Shown: positions 22,503 through 32,192, counted from the stretch's first letter. The stretch: DNA of 64,000 nt from Comamonadaceae bacterium (GCA_027484105.1 JAIXUG010000002.1:1-64000); one strand, 5' to 3'. Program-made: numbers and translations. Notes: generated from the letters alone by a model not told the origin.

Positions 22503-22925
22503 TCAGTCGGTCGCAGGTGACGATGAGGCCCGCCTGGCCACGTATTTGAAGGTGCCCGTGGCATGCGCGCAAAGCTGTCCGTCGCTGTCGAAAACCTTGC
22601 CTTCGGTGAATGCCATGCTGCGTGTGCGGTGCAGCAGCTGCCCCTTGGCCTGAAGTGCCTGCCCTGCAGGCACTTTGGCTGGGCGCATGAAACTGGTTTT
22701 CATCTCGATGGTGACAACGCCCATGTCTTGCTCAACGCTGCGTGCTGCAGTGGCCATGACCACATCCAGCAGGGTCATCACCGCGCCACCGTGGGTCACG
22801 TCAAAAGAGTTCAGGTGGTGGGCCAAAGGCACATAGCGCAGTTCAGAATGGCCGCCCTCGAACTTCTCCAAGGTGAAGCCCAAGTGGTCCACAAACGGGA
22901 TCACGGCGCCAAAAGGGATGCTCAT
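22503..22925 (-). CDS. PaaI-family thioesterase (hot-dog fold)
   Basis: 140 residues from the ATG at 22925 (MSIPFGAVIPFVDHLG), 19 nt after the SDR stop; an ATG at 22970 would overlap that gene and is less likely. The core motif THGGAVMTLLDVVMATAA is the hot-dog helix with the catalytic loop, and FMRPAKVPAGQ follows, as in PaaI and YbdB-like acyl-CoA thioesterases. It probably releases CoA from an acyl intermediate of the neighbouring pathway. Family firm, substrate unknown. Confidence 0.85.
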   Translation of the reverse strand: MSIPFGAVIPFVDHLGFTLEKFEGGHSELRYVPLAHHLNSFDVTHGGAVMTLLDVVMATAARSVEQDMGVVTIEMKTSFMRPAKVPAGQALQAKGQLLHRTRSMAFTEGKVFDSDGQLCAHATGTFKYVARRASSSPATD

Positions 22926-22944
22926 GGTAGGGCCTTGGCGTTGA

Positions 22945-23736
22945 TCAGCCGCCGATGATGGCACTGACACCGCCGTCCACAGCCAGCCACTGGCCAGTGA
23001 TGTGCTTCCCGGCGTCAGACGCGAACAACAGGGTCAGTCCCTTGAGGTCCTCGTCGTCGCCCAAACGGCGAAGGGGGGCACCTTGAGCCATTTTGTCGGC
23101 CCCCAGTTGGGCCAGCAGGCCGTGCGTCATTTTGCTGGGAAAAAAGCCTGGGCAAATGGCGTTGACGGTGATGCCGTATTCGCCCCACTCACCCGCCAGC
23201 GCGCGGGTGAAGTTGACCACCGCGCCCTTGGAGGTGTTGTACGCGATGGTCTTCATCGCAGAGGGGTTGCCCGCCAAACCGGCGATCGAGGCGATGTTGA
23301 CGATGCGGCCTTTGCCACGCGGAATCATGCACAACTTGGCCACTTCTTGAGCCAGAATGAAATAGCCTCGCACATTGAGGTTCATCACCTTGTCCCAAGC
23401 GGTCAATGGGTGGTCTTCGGCAGGCGCCCCCCAAGTGGCACCGGCATTGTTGACCAGGATGTCGATGGGGCCCATGCGCTCGACAGTCTCCGCGGCCAGA
23501 CGACGGATGTCTTCTTCTTTGGCGCAGTCTGCAGCGATCCAGCGTGCGTCGATGCCAGCAGCTTGCAACTCGGCTGCGGCTTCTTCCAGGTCATCGGCTT
23601 TGCGCGAGCTGAGCATGATCTTGGCCCCGGCCTCACCCAGCGCGTGTGCCATTTGAAGACCCAGGCCGCGTGAGCCGCCGGTCACCAGGGCCACTTGGCC
23701 CGTCAAATCAAAAAGTTGTTGGATGGTGCGAGGCAT
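22945..23736 (-). CDS. Short-chain dehydrogenase/reductase (SDR)
   Basis: 263 residues. The Rossmann motif is TGGSRGLG (about 18-25) and SSRKADDLEE after strand 2 suggests NADP preference. NNAGATWG, the catalytic Ser in NIASIAGL and YNTSK follow. The C-terminal GQWLAVDGGVSAI is typical of 3-oxoacyl-ACP reductase- and gluconate-dehydrogenase-like SDRs. It starts 3 nt after the Dabb gene stop, within the catabolic block, so it likely handles a hydroxyacyl or keto intermediate. Confidence 0.9.
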   Translation of the reverse strand: MPRTIQQLFDLTGQVALVTGGSRGLGLQMAHALGEAGAKIMLSSRKADDLEEAAAELQAAGIDARWIAADCAKEEDIRRLAAETVERMGPIDILVNNAGATWGAPAEDHPLTAWDKVMNLNVRGYFILAQEVAKLCMIPRGKGRIVNIASIAGLAGNPSAMKTIAYNTSKGAVVNFTRALAGEWGEYGITVNAICPGFFPSKMTHGLLAQLGADKMAQGAPLRRLGDDEDLKGLTLLFASDAGKHITGQWLAVDGGVSAIIGG

Positions 23737-23739
23737 CTG

Positions 23740-24054
23740 TCAGTCCTTGGGTTCGATGATGAAATCCATGCAGCGGCGTTCTTTGACCACCGCTTTCATG
23801 AAGGGTTTGATCGCCACATGATCGGGGTGTTGCTGGTAAGACGCTAGCACCTGCGCGTCATCGACCAACATTTGCAGCACGAGGTCATTGGTGCAGTCCA
23901 TGCCCGGTGTGGACGTGGCCACTTCAAAAACGCGGATGCCGGGCACCACTTGGGCGCATGACAAAAGCAAAGCCTGCGCCTTGGCCAGGTTGGTGGCTTT
24001 GTCAGCGCCTTCGGCATGGTCGTGCAAGGACCACATGACAATGTGTCTGAGCAT
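23740..24054 (-). CDS. Dabb-family (stress-responsive A/B barrel) protein
   Basis: 104 residues from the ATG at 24054, which overlaps the acyl-CoA dehydrogenase stop as ATGA. The opening MLRHIVMWSLHD is the hallmark first strand of Dabb dimeric ferredoxin-like proteins, and HPDHVAIKPFMKAV is the conserved late helix. Some relatives are cyclases or oxygenases for polyketide-like substrates, but most are uncharacterised. Tight coupling to the dehydrogenase suggests an accessory or catalytic role in the same pathway. Confidence 0.85.
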   Translation of the reverse strand: MLRHIVMWSLHDHAEGADKATNLAKAQALLLSCAQVVPGIRVFEVATSTPGMDCTNDLVLQMLVDDAQVLASYQQHPDHVAIKPFMKAVVKERRCMDFIIEPKD

Positions 24055-25868
24055 CAAAAGGCTTCCTCGGACAAGTCAGCGCAGGTGCTGTCGCGGCTGC
24101 GCACCACATTGAGCCAGGCACCGATCTTGGGCAATTCATAGCGGTAAAAAAACCGGCACGCTGCTTTGCGGCCTTGTGCCGCGGGGCTGTTGTCATCGCC
24201 CTGGCTGTGCGCCACATCGAGCCAAATCCAGGCGATCACCGTGTGACCAAAGGCCTGCAGATAGGGCACGGCGTTGGCCAAGGCCTGGGCGGGCTCGGCG
24301 CCGTCCCACGCCAGCTGTGTCGCTTGGCCAATTTGCTTCAAGGCATCGCGCAAAGCTGCGGATTCGGGCCCCCAAGCAGCTTGTGCCTGGGTGGCCGTGG
24401 CCAGCATTCGGTCTGCCAACAGCTGCAGACCTCGGCCTTTTTCCATCAACACCTTGCGCCCCAGCAGGTCCATGGCCTGGATGCCGTGGGTGCCTTCATG
24501 GATCATGTTCAGGCGGTTGTCGCGCCAAAATTGCTCCACCGGAAAGTCCCGGGTGTAGCCGTAGCCACCGTGGATCTGGATCGCCAGGCTGTTGGCCTCC
24601 AGACACCACTCGCTGGGGAAACTCTTGACGATGGGCGTCAGCACTTCCAGCAGCAATCGTGCAACATCGGCATCTTCGGGCGCGCCAGTGTGCTGTTCGT
24701 CCACCAAGCGTGCACAGTACAAGGCCAAGGCCAGGGCGCCTTCGCTGTAGGCTTTTTGCGCGAGCAGCATGCGCTTGATGTCCGCATGCTCGATGATGCG
24801 CACCTGAGGTTGACTGGCGTCTTTGCCCCCCGCCCCCGTGGGCCTGCCTTGCGGGCGGTTCTTGGCGTAATCCAGGCTGGCGTAGTAACCCGCCATGCCC
24901 AACATGGTGGCCGCCATGCCCACACCGATGCGGGCTTCGTTCATCATGTGGAACATGCACTTAAGGCCCTCCCCTGCTTGGCCGACAAGGTAGCCTATGG
25001 CACCGGACTGCCCACGCACCGGGTACTTGCCTTCACCAAAGTTCAGCAAGGTGTTGGTCGTGCCCCGCCAACCACACTTGTGGTTCAGGCCCGCCAGGGT
25101 AACATCGTTGCGCTCTCCGGTCAGCTGGCCTTGTGTGTCAACCAGTTTCTTGGGCACGATGAACAGGGAAATGCCCCGCACGCCAGGCACCAATTGGCCC
25201 TTGGCATCTGGAATTTTGGCCAATACCAGGTGGATGATGTTCTCCGACAGTTCGTGCTCGCCCGAAGAAATCCACATCTTGTTGCCCTTCAGGCGGTAAC
25301 GCGCCCCCAAAGGATCGGATTCAAAGTCAGCGCCATCGGGCGTGGCGCGCGTGGTGACATCGCTGAGCGAGGAGCCTGCCTGGGGCTCACTCAGGCACAT
25401 GGTGCCCGAAAATCGCCCATTGAATTCATTGACAGCAAAGACTTGTTTTTGCAGGTCTGTGCCATGCACCATCAACAAATTGGCGTTGCCGCTGGTCAGC
25501 ATGCCCGAACCAATGCTGACCGAGGCCATGGCAAAAAAAGCATTGGCTGCGGCTTCGACCGTGTAGGGCAATTGCATGCCACCGATCTCGTAATCTTGCG
25601 CCGCACTGAGCATGCCGGATTCGGCATAGGCCTTGTAGGCCTCGTGAGTGGCTTGGGGCAATATGACCTTTTCACCGTCAAAGTGGGGCTCTTGGGTGTC
25701 CACCAGGCGGTTGAAGGGGGCGTATTTTTCCCGTGCAATGCGTTCGCAGGTGTCCAGCACCGCGTCAAAGGTTTCACGCGAGTGGTCGGCAAAACGCGCA
25801 CGACCTTGGAGTGTCTCCACCTTCAGCCAATCGTGGAGCAGGAAATCAACGGTGGGGCGCAAGCTCAT
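24054..25868 (-). CDS. Acyl-CoA dehydrogenase of the large (DmdC-like) type
   Basis: 604 residues from the ATG at 25868, with GGAAGAG upstream. The length and N-terminus (SLRPTVDFLLHDWL) match the about 600-residue acyl-CoA dehydrogenases with an added C-terminal domain, the group containing 3-methylmercaptopropionyl-CoA dehydrogenase DmdC. FAD-binding motifs MCLSEPQAGSSLSD and KMWISSGEHE are present, as is the late QIHGGYGYTRDFPVEQFWRD. It introduces the 2,3-double bond in an acyl-CoA. The chain type is uncertain. It lies downstream of the thiolase gene with a gap of about 98 nt. Confidence 0.92.
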   Translation of the reverse strand: MSLRPTVDFLLHDWLKVETLQGRARFADHSRETFDAVLDTCERIAREKYAPFNRLVDTQEPHFDGEKVILPQATHEAYKAYAESGMLSAAQDYEIGGMQLPYTVEAAANAFFAMASVSIGSGMLTSGNANLLMVHGTDLQKQVFAVNEFNGRFSGTMCLSEPQAGSSLSDVTTRATPDGADFESDPLGARYRLKGNKMWISSGEHELSENIIHLVLAKIPDAKGQLVPGVRGISLFIVPKKLVDTQGQLTGERNDVTLAGLNHKCGWRGTTNTLLNFGEGKYPVRGQSGAIGYLVGQAGEGLKCMFHMMNEARIGVGMAATMLGMAGYYASLDYAKNRPQGRPTGAGGKDASQPQVRIIEHADIKRMLLAQKAYSEGALALALYCARLVDEQHTGAPEDADVARLLLEVLTPIVKSFPSEWCLEANSLAIQIHGGYGYTRDFPVEQFWRDNRLNMIHEGTHGIQAMDLLGRKVLMEKGRGLQLLADRMLATATQAQAAWGPESAALRDALKQIGQATQLAWDGAEPAQALANAVPYLQAFGHTVIAWIWLDVAHSQGDDNSPAAQGRKAACRFFYRYELPKIGAWLNVVRSRDSTCADLSEEAF

Positions 25869-25966
25869 GACAATCAGTCTCTTCCAATTGAAAAAGGGCA
25901 AGAGACATCATGCCCCCTGCCCCTGTTCGCATCAGCCATCCAGGCGACAGCCAATACCGTTCACAC

Positions 25967-27142
25967 TCACAGCACTTCAAAAATACCGCAAGCGCCCATG
26001 CCGCCGCCGATGCACATGGTCACGGCCACACGTTTCGCGCCACGGCGTTTGCCTTCGATCAGTGCATGGCCTGTCAGGCGTTGGCCCGACACGCCGTAGG
26101 GGTGGCCCACCGCAATCGCGCCACCGTTCACGTTCAAACGGTCCGCGGGGATGCCCAGCTTGTCGCGGCAATACAGCACCTGCACAGCAAAGGCCTCGTT
26201 CAGCTCCCACAAATCGATGTCATTGACAGTCAGTCCCAACCGGGCCAGCGCTTTGGGCACGGCATAAACCGGGCCGATGCCCATTTCATCGGGTTCGCAG
26301 CCCGCTACCGCAAAGCCGAGGAATCGGCCCAGTGGCTTGAGACCGCGTTGTTCGGCCAGCTTTTCATCCATCAGCACACACGCACCCGCGCCGTCCGAAA
26401 ACTGGCTGGCGTTGCCTGCAGAGACCAAACCGCCAGGCAGCGCTGAACGCAGGCCGCTGATGGCTTCCAGGGTGGTGCCCTCTCGCAAACCTTCGTCTTT
26501 GCTCACCGTCACTTGTTTGGTGGTCATGCCCATGACCTTGTCCGCCACACCGGCGGTCACGGTGATGGGGGCGATTTCAGCGTCAAACAAGCCAGCTGCT
26601 GCGGCTGCACAGGCTTTTTGCTGGCTGGCGGCGCCGTATTCGTCCATGCGATCGCGACCGATTTTGTAGCGCTTGGCCACCTGCTCGGCAGTTTGCAGCA
26701 TGTTCCAGTAAATTTCGGGCTTCATCTTGGCCAGCGCCAAATCCTGCAGCATGTGGGTATTCATCTCCTGCTGAACGCAAGAGATGCTTTCGACGCCACC
26801 CGCCACATAGACCTGTCCTTCTCCCGCGATGATGCGCTGAGCAGCCAAGGCAATGGTTTGAAGACCTGAAGAGCAAAACCGGTTGACGGTCATGCCCGAC
26901 ACGGAAATGGGCAAGCCAGCTTTGAGCGCGATCTGGCGGGCGATGTTGGCCCCGGTGGCGCCTTCGGGGTTGGCACAACCCATGATCACGTCTTCAACCT
27001 CGGCGGCATCGATGCCTGCGCGGGCCACAGCGTGTTGCACCGCATGGCCCCCAAGGGTGGCGCCATGGGTCATGTTGAAAGCGCCTTTCCAGCTCTTGGC
27101 CAAAGGGGTGCGCGCGGTAGAAACGATGACAGCATTTGTCAT
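25967..27142 (-). CDS. Acetyl-CoA C-acyltransferase (thiolase)
   Basis: 391 residues from the ATG at 27142, with AAAGG upstream. Thiolase catalytic residues are visible: Cys in [10 protein letters not shown] (about 88), His in [14 protein letters not shown] and Cys in [11 protein letters not shown]. It catalyses CoA-dependent cleavage of 3-ketoacyl-CoA, the last step of beta-oxidation. It stands 56 nt downstream of the FadB-type gene, the usual fadBA pairing. The N-terminus ([18 protein letters not shown]) is of the degradative FadA/FadI type. Confidence 0.93.
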   Translation of the reverse strand: MTNAVIVSTARTPLAKSWKGAFNMTHGATLGGHAVQHAVARAGIDAAEVEDVIMGCANPEGATGANIARQIALKAGLPISVSGMTVNRFCSSGLQTIALAAQRIIAGEGQVYVAGGVESISCVQQEMNTHMLQDLALAKMKPEIYWNMLQTAEQVAKRYKIGRDRMDEYGAASQQKACAAAAAGLFDAEIAPITVTAGVADKVMGMTTKQVTVSKDEGLREGTTLEAISGLRSALPGGLVSAGNASQFSDGAGACVLMDEKLAEQRGLKPLGRFLGFAVAGCEPDEMGIGPVYAVPKALARLGLTVNDIDLWELNEAFAVQVLYCRDKLGIPADRLNVNGGAIAVGHPYGVSGQRLTGHALIEGKRRGAKRVAVTMCIGGGMGACGIFEVL

Positions 27143-27198
27143 GATGGAACCTTTCAAAATGGAAACCGGTCATCCACCAGTTTCCGGACACGGATGAA

Positions 27199-29310
27199 TC
27201 AGCTGAACGATTTGCCTTCGGCCACCAGGCGCGCCAGCAATGGAGCGGGTTGCCAGAATTGGGCGTCGTCGTGCGGGTTTTGGGCAAATCGCTTCATGGA
27301 TTCGGCCACGTTGAACAGGCCCACGGTGTCGGCGTAATTCATGGGTCCCCCGCGCCAGAACGGGAAACCGTAGCCGGTGATGTAGACCATGTCGATGTCA
27401 CTGGCCTTGCTGGCGATGCCCTCTTCCAGGATGTGGCACGCCTCGTTGACCAATGAATACACCAAGCGCTGGACGATTTCTTCGTCCGAAATCTTGCGCG
27501 GGGTGATGCCCAATGCAGCGCGGTGCTTTTCGATCATCTCAACCACCACGGTGCTGGGGATCGCATCACGCTTGCCCGCTTGGTAGTCGTACCAGCCTGC
27601 ACCGGTCTTTTGACCATAACGCCCCATTTCACACAGCAAATCCGCGGTTTTGCTGTATTTCATGTTGGGCTTTTCCTGGTAACGGCGTTTGCGGATGGCC
27701 CAGCCGATGTCATTGCCTGCCAAATCGCCCATGCGGAAAGGTCCCATGGCAAAACCGAATTTCTCGACCGCTTTGTCCACCTGAGCCGGTGTGCAACCTT
27801 CTTCGATCAGGAAGCCTGCCTGGCGGCTGTACTGCTCGATCATGCGGTTGCCGATGAAGCCATCGCAGACCCCTGACACCACCGAAGTTTTCTTGATCTT
27901 TTTGCCAATGGCCATCACGGTGGCCAAGACATCCTTGCCAGTTTTTTCACCGCGCACCACTTCCAGCAACTTCATCACATTGGCGGGGCTGAAGAAGTGC
28001 ATGCCAATCACATCTTGCGGGCGCTGGGTGAACGAGGCGATCTTGTTGACGTCCAGCGTCGAGGTGTTGGTGGCCAAAATGGCACCGTGCTTCATGACGG
28101 CGTCGAGTTTCTTGAACACCGCTTCTTTCACGCCCATTTCTTCGAAAACGGCTTCGATCACCAAATCGGCTTGGCCAATGTCGTCATAGCTCAGCGTGGC
28201 GGACAACAGCGCCATGCGCTCGTCGTATTTTTCCTGCTTGAGTTTGCCTTTTTTGACTTGGGCCTCATAGTTCTTGCGGATGGTGGCCACACCGCGATCG
28301 AGCGCATCTTGCTTCATCTCGAGCATCTTGACCGGGATGCCCGCATTGAGGAAGTTCATCGAGATGCCGCCGCCCATGGTGCCCGCGCCAATGACGGCAA
28401 CGGATTTGATGTCACGCTTGGGGGTGTCTTCCGGCACATCCGGGATCTTGGATGCTGCACGATCGGCCATGAAAATATGACGCAGTGCGCGGCATTCTGG
28501 GGTCCACATCAAATTGATGAAGATTTCACGCTCGAAGACCATGCCGTCTTCAAACTTCTTCTTGGTGGCGGCCTCCACCGCATCCACGCATTTGGCTGGC
28601 GCTGGCAGGTTTTTGGCCATGCCTTTGACCATGTTGCGGGCGAACTGAAAGTAAGCATCGCCTTGGGGGTGCTTGCACGGCAGGTTGCGCACCAAAGGCA
28701 AGGGTGAACCATCGGCGTGTGCCGCTGCCACTTTTTTGGCCATGGCCATCGCCTCGTCGGCCAGGGATTCTGCAGATTGGGCCATGGCATCGAACAGCTT
28801 TTGGCCAGGCAACATGGCCAGCATCTCGCTCTTGATGGCTTCGCCGCTGACGATCATGTTGAGCGCTGGCTCAACCCCAATGACGCGGGGCAAACGCTGC
28901 GTGCCACCGGCACCGGGGATCAGACCCAGTTTGACTTCGGGCAATGCAATGGAAGTTCCCGGCGCTGCAATGCGGTAATGGCAGCCCAAAGCCAATTCCA
29001 AGCCTCCCCCCATGGCCACCGAATGGATGGCGGCAACCACAGGCTTGGACGAGTTTTCGCATGTTCGGATCACGCTGAGCAAATTCGGCTCTTGCAGGGC
29101 CTTGGGCGAGCCGAATTCACGGATATCAGCACCGCCCGAAAATGCTTTGCCTGCACCGGTGATGACGATGGCTTTGACCGAGGGGTCAAGGTTGGCTTTT
29201 TCCAAGCCACTGGTGATGCCCACGCGTGTGGACAACCCCAAACCGTTGACTGGCGGATTCATCAATGTGATCACCGCAACATCACCGTGGACTTTGTATT
29301 CAGCTGTCAT
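27199..29310 (-). CDS. Bifunctional enoyl-CoA hydratase / 3-hydroxyacyl-CoA dehydrogenase
   Basis: 703 residues. Residues 1-about 190 are a crotonase domain with GAGKAFSGGADIREF and the oxyanion loop SVAMGGGLELALGCHYR. The 3-hydroxyacyl-CoA dehydrogenase begins near residue 300 with VIGAGTMGGGISMNF (NAD site). It continues with ATNTSTLDVN, the catalytic His of IGMHFFSPANVM, and a duplicated C-terminal domain (ETYRNLPRIGR-type region, here near 500-700). It carries out hydration and oxidation in beta-oxidation and is equivalent to FadB/FadJ. Its promoter contains a TetR-type palindrome, so it is probably acyl-CoA-inducible. Confidence 0.93.
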   Translation of the reverse strand: MTAEYKVHGDVAVITLMNPPVNGLGLSTRVGITSGLEKANLDPSVKAIVITGAGKAFSGGADIREFGSPKALQEPNLLSVIRTCENSSKPVVAAIHSVAMGGGLELALGCHYRIAAPGTSIALPEVKLGLIPGAGGTQRLPRVIGVEPALNMIVSGEAIKSEMLAMLPGQKLFDAMAQSAESLADEAMAMAKKVAAAHADGSPLPLVRNLPCKHPQGDAYFQFARNMVKGMAKNLPAPAKCVDAVEAATKKKFEDGMVFEREIFINLMWTPECRALRHIFMADRAASKIPDVPEDTPKRDIKSVAVIGAGTMGGGISMNFLNAGIPVKMLEMKQDALDRGVATIRKNYEAQVKKGKLKQEKYDERMALLSATLSYDDIGQADLVIEAVFEEMGVKEAVFKKLDAVMKHGAILATNTSTLDVNKIASFTQRPQDVIGMHFFSPANVMKLLEVVRGEKTGKDVLATVMAIGKKIKKTSVVSGVCDGFIGNRMIEQYSRQAGFLIEEGCTPAQVDKAVEKFGFAMGPFRMGDLAGNDIGWAIRKRRYQEKPNMKYSKTADLLCEMGRYGQKTGAGWYDYQAGKRDAIPSTVVVEMIEKHRAALGITPRKISDEEIVQRLVYSLVNEACHILEEGIASKASDIDMVYITGYGFPFWRGGPMNYADTVGLFNVAESMKRFAQNPHDDAQFWQPAPLLARLVAEGKSFS

Positions 29311-29343
29311 GCTGGAGTTCCTTAGAGAGATAAATTAAAAAAG

Positions 29344-29357
29344 AACGACCGTTCGTT
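29344..29357 (-). promoter_or_regulatory. TetR-type operator in the fadB-like promoter
   Basis: AACGA (29344-29348) and TCGTT (29353-29357) form an inverted repeat with a 4-nt spacer, 34 nt upstream of the gene start. On the minus strand it is followed by TAATTT, a possible -10 box, and then an AAGGA ribosome site. The shape resembles operators of TetR-family fatty-acid-degradation repressors. No TetR gene lies in the window. Confidence 0.55.
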
Positions 29358-29434
29358 TTTTGCATTGTAGACAGAAATCAAGGGCGCGCCAAAAAAAATT
29401 TTGTCGCCCCTGAGACCCCAACTGGCTGAGGCGG

Positions 29435-30130
29435 TCAAACCTCGAGCCACTCCTTGCGGATGTAGCTGTTGGCGCGCAATTCGTCGGGTGTCCCCTCGAA
29501 AACGATGCTGCCATGACCCATGACCAATGCACGGTCCGAAATGTTCATGGCGATCGTCAGTTTTTGTTCGATCAACAAAACGGACACCCCCCGCGACTTC
29601 AAGCTTTGGAAGAATTGGCCCACCAATTCGACAATTTTGGGCGCCAAACCTTCGGTCGGCTCATCAATGATGATGAGATCGGGGTCGCCCATCAGGGTTC
29701 GACACAAGGTGAGCATTTGTTGCTCACCTCCAGAAAGCACACCCGCTTCGGTGTGCTCTCGCTCTTTCAAACGCGGAAACATGTTGAACATGTCGTCAAA
29801 TGACCATCGGCCATTTTGACCGCTGCGCTTTTGCCCGAGCTGCAGGTTCTGATGCACGGTCAATTTGGGAAAAATCTCCCGGTTTTCGGGCACATACCCC
29901 AAACCTTCATGGGCAATCTCAAAAGCCTTTTTGCCTTGAATCGACTGACCTTTCCAGTCGATACGGCCCTGGCATTCAACCAAGCCCATGATGGCCTTGG
30001 CGGTGGTGGACCGCCCCGAACCATTGCGGCCCAGCAAGGCCACAATCTCACCGGGTGCCACCTCAAAATTGACGCCATGCAAAACATGGCTCTTGCCGTA
30101 GTAAGCGTGCAGGTTTTCAATCTTCAACAT
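29435..30130 (-). CDS. livF: Branched-chain-type ABC transporter ATPase LivF
   Basis: 231 residues, the LivF size. It shows the Walker A position GRNGSGRSTT (35-44), signature LSGGEQQML, and Walker B LIIIDEPTEGLAP followed by an H-loop replaced by Gln in LLIEQK, as usual for LivF. Arg40 replaces the normally invariant Walker A lysine. With LivG it powers the LivHM permease. The start overlaps the livG stop (ATGA). The fadB-type gene lies 124 nt downstream behind its own promoter. Confidence 0.92.
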   Translation of the reverse strand: MLKIENLHAYYGKSHVLHGVNFEVAPGEIVALLGRNGSGRSTTAKAIMGLVECQGRIDWKGQSIQGKKAFEIAHEGLGYVPENREIFPKLTVHQNLQLGQKRSGQNGRWSFDDMFNMFPRLKEREHTEAGVLSGGEQQMLTLCRTLMGDPDLIIIDEPTEGLAPKIVELVGQFFQSLKSRGVSVLLIEQKLTIAMNISDRALVMGHGSIVFEGTPDELRANSYIRKEWLEV

Positions 30131-30900
30131 CAGTGAGCTCCTGCTTGACTGTCAGCCACAGGTGAACCCAAGTAGGCTTCCTGGACTTTGGGGTTGGCTC
30201 GGACCGCTTCGGGTGTGTCAAATGCGATCACCTCACCGTAAACCACCACCGCGATTTTGTCGGCCAAGCCAAACACCACCCCCATATCGTGCTCAACCGT
30301 CAACAGGGTTTTGCCCACGGTGACTTCCTTGATGAGTTGGATGAAACGAGAGGTTTCGCTTTTGCTCATGCCGGCAGTGGGTTCGTCCAGCAAAATCACA
30401 TCGGCACCACCCGCAATCGTCACGCCAATTTCGAGTGCCCTTTGTTCGGCATACGTCAGATTCATGGCCAAGACATCGCGTTTTTTGTCCAGGTGGATCA
30501 TGTCTAGCAGCTCATCCGTGCGGTCATTGGCATCCTTGAGGCCGGACAGAAACTTCATGAAGGTGTACTTGTAGCCCAGACTCCACAGCACAGCACAACG
30601 CAAATTTTCAAAAACACTCAACTTGGGAAAGATGTTCGTGATCTGAAAACTGCGCGACAAACCCATGCGGTTGATCTCGTAGGGCGTCTTGTTTTGGATG
30701 CGTTGTCCGTTGAGCAAAATATCGCCGGAGGTAGGTCCAAAACGACCACTGATCAAATTGAACAAGGTCGATTTGCCTGCCCCATTGGGGCCGATGACCG
30801 CGACGCGCTCTCCCGCGTTGACCGCCAAATCCACACCTCGGATGATTTCGGTCTTGCCGAAATTTTTGCGTACATCCTTGAGTTCAAGGGCGTAACTCAT
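30130..30900 (-). CDS. livG: Branched-chain-type ABC transporter ATPase LivG
   Basis: 256 residues. Walker A is GPNGAGKST (about 37-45), followed by the Liv-specific FQITNIFPKLSVFENL. The signature is LTYAEQRALEIG, Walker B is DVILLDEPTAGMS and the H-loop is VEHDMGVVFGLAD. It is the larger ATPase of a LivFGHM importer for amino acids or carboxylates. Start and stop overlap livM and livF respectively by 4 nt, so all are translationally coupled. Confidence 0.93.
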   Translation of the reverse strand: MSYALELKDVRKNFGKTEIIRGVDLAVNAGERVAVIGPNGAGKSTLFNLISGRFGPTSGDILLNGQRIQNKTPYEINRMGLSRSFQITNIFPKLSVFENLRCAVLWSLGYKYTFMKFLSGLKDANDRTDELLDMIHLDKKRDVLAMNLTYAEQRALEIGVTIAGGADVILLDEPTAGMSKSETSRFIQLIKEVTVGKTLLTVEHDMGVVFGLADKIAVVVYGEVIAFDTPEAVRANPKVQEAYLGSPVADSQAGAH

Positions 30901-32189
30901 ACAGCGGTCTCCCTGCGTTTGATTTCTTTTTCAATTTCGGTCTGGATCTCACCCCAATCACGTGCAAATTGGCGTCGGGCCAGCTCAAACAGACCCAATC
31001 CGGTGAGCATCACAAAGGCCGAACCGAACCAACTGTCCAGACCTTTGGCGTTCAAGGTGGTGCCCATGAATTTCACCGTGTCGCCCAGCGCGGAATTGAG
31101 CTGCAGGTGGTAAACCATTTCGATCATGGCCCCGGCGCCCGCCAACATGACCAAGGCCGTCAAGCCCAAGGCCAGGTAACTGGTCCAGATTTGACGAAGC
31201 TTGCCAAATTTGGCGACGCGCAAATTCATCATGATCAAACTGGCAATGCCACCTGGGGCATACATCACCATGAACAAGAAGATCAAACCCAGGTAAAGCA
31301 GCCAGGCCTTGGTCAACTCAGACAACAACACAAAGGCAATGATCATCAAAATGCCGCCGATGATGGGTCCGAAAAAGAACGTCGCGCCACCCAAAAATGT
31401 GAACAGCAAGTAGGCACCGGATCGGGCCGCACCCACCACCTCAGCGGTCACGATTTCAAAGTTGAGCGCACCCAAACCGCCCGCAATGCCGGCGAAAAAG
31501 CCCGAGATGATGAAGGCGGTGTAACGAACACGCTGCGTGTTGTATCCAATGAATTCCACGCGCTCGGGGTTGTCGCGCACGGCATTGAGGATGCGACCCA
31601 AGGGTGTCTGGGTGAACGCGTACATCAGCGCGACACACACAAAGGTGTAAACCGCAATCAGGTAATAAACCTGGATTTGCTGAGCGAAGGTGATGCCAAA
31701 AAATGGCTCCCCTGTCACGCGGTTTCCTGAAACCCCGGCCTCTCCGCCAAAGAACTCTGAAAACATCAGCGACATGGCAAACACCAACTCGGCCACACCC
31801 AAAGTGATCATGGCAAAGGGGGTGCCCGACTTGCGGGTGGTCACCCAACCGAGCAAGATCGCAAAACCCATTCCGGCCAAGCCCCCGACGATGGGAATCA
31901 AACTCACCGGAATATGGAGTTTGCCGCCCGTGACGGCATTCAGGGCATGAATGGCCATGTAAGAGCCCAGGCCTGTGTAGACCGCATGGCCAAAACTGAG
32001 CATACCGCCCTGACCCAGCAGCATGTTGTAGGACAGACAGGCAATGATGGCGATGCCCATTTGGGCCAACATGGTGATGGACAAATTGCTGGTGAACATC
32101 AAAGGAGCGAACACCAGCAGCAATGCAAATGTGCTCCAGATGACCCAGCGGCCAACGTTGTAAGGTTTGAATTTGTAAACAGCAGCCAT
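30897..32189 (-). CDS. livM: Branched-chain-type ABC transporter permease LivM
   Basis: 430 residues with about ten hydrophobic segments. The family-typical YNMLLGQGGMLSFGHAVYTGLGSYMA near residue 55 and GYNTQRVRYTAFIISGFFAGIAGGLGA near 205 are the conserved LivM text. A C-terminal cytoplasmic tail is charged (WGEIQTEIEKEIKRRE). It forms the inner-membrane channel with LivH. It starts 3 nt after livH. The protein is longer than E. coli-like minimal LivM at the C-terminal end because of two extra membrane helices. Confidence 0.92.
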   Translation of the reverse strand: MAAVYKFKPYNVGRWVIWSTFALLLVFAPLMFTSNLSITMLAQMGIAIIACLSYNMLLGQGGMLSFGHAVYTGLGSYMAIHALNAVTGGKLHIPVSLIPIVGGLAGMGFAILLGWVTTRKSGTPFAMITLGVAELVFAMSLMFSEFFGGEAGVSGNRVTGEPFFGITFAQQIQVYYLIAVYTFVCVALMYAFTQTPLGRILNAVRDNPERVEFIGYNTQRVRYTAFIISGFFAGIAGGLGALNFEIVTAEVVGAARSGAYLLFTFLGGATFFFGPIIGGILMIIAFVLLSELTKAWLLYLGLIFLFMVMYAPGGIASLIMMNLRVAKFGKLRQIWTSYLALGLTALVMLAGAGAMIEMVYHLQLNSALGDTVKFMGTTLNAKGLDSWFGSAFVMLTGLGLFELARRQFARDWGEIQTEIEKEIKRRETAV

Positions 32190-32192
32190 GTC

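Noticed and set aside
24174..26099. Long open frame antisense to the acyl-CoA dehydrogenase
   Set aside because: The opposite strand has all dehydrogenase motifs; this frame shows none.
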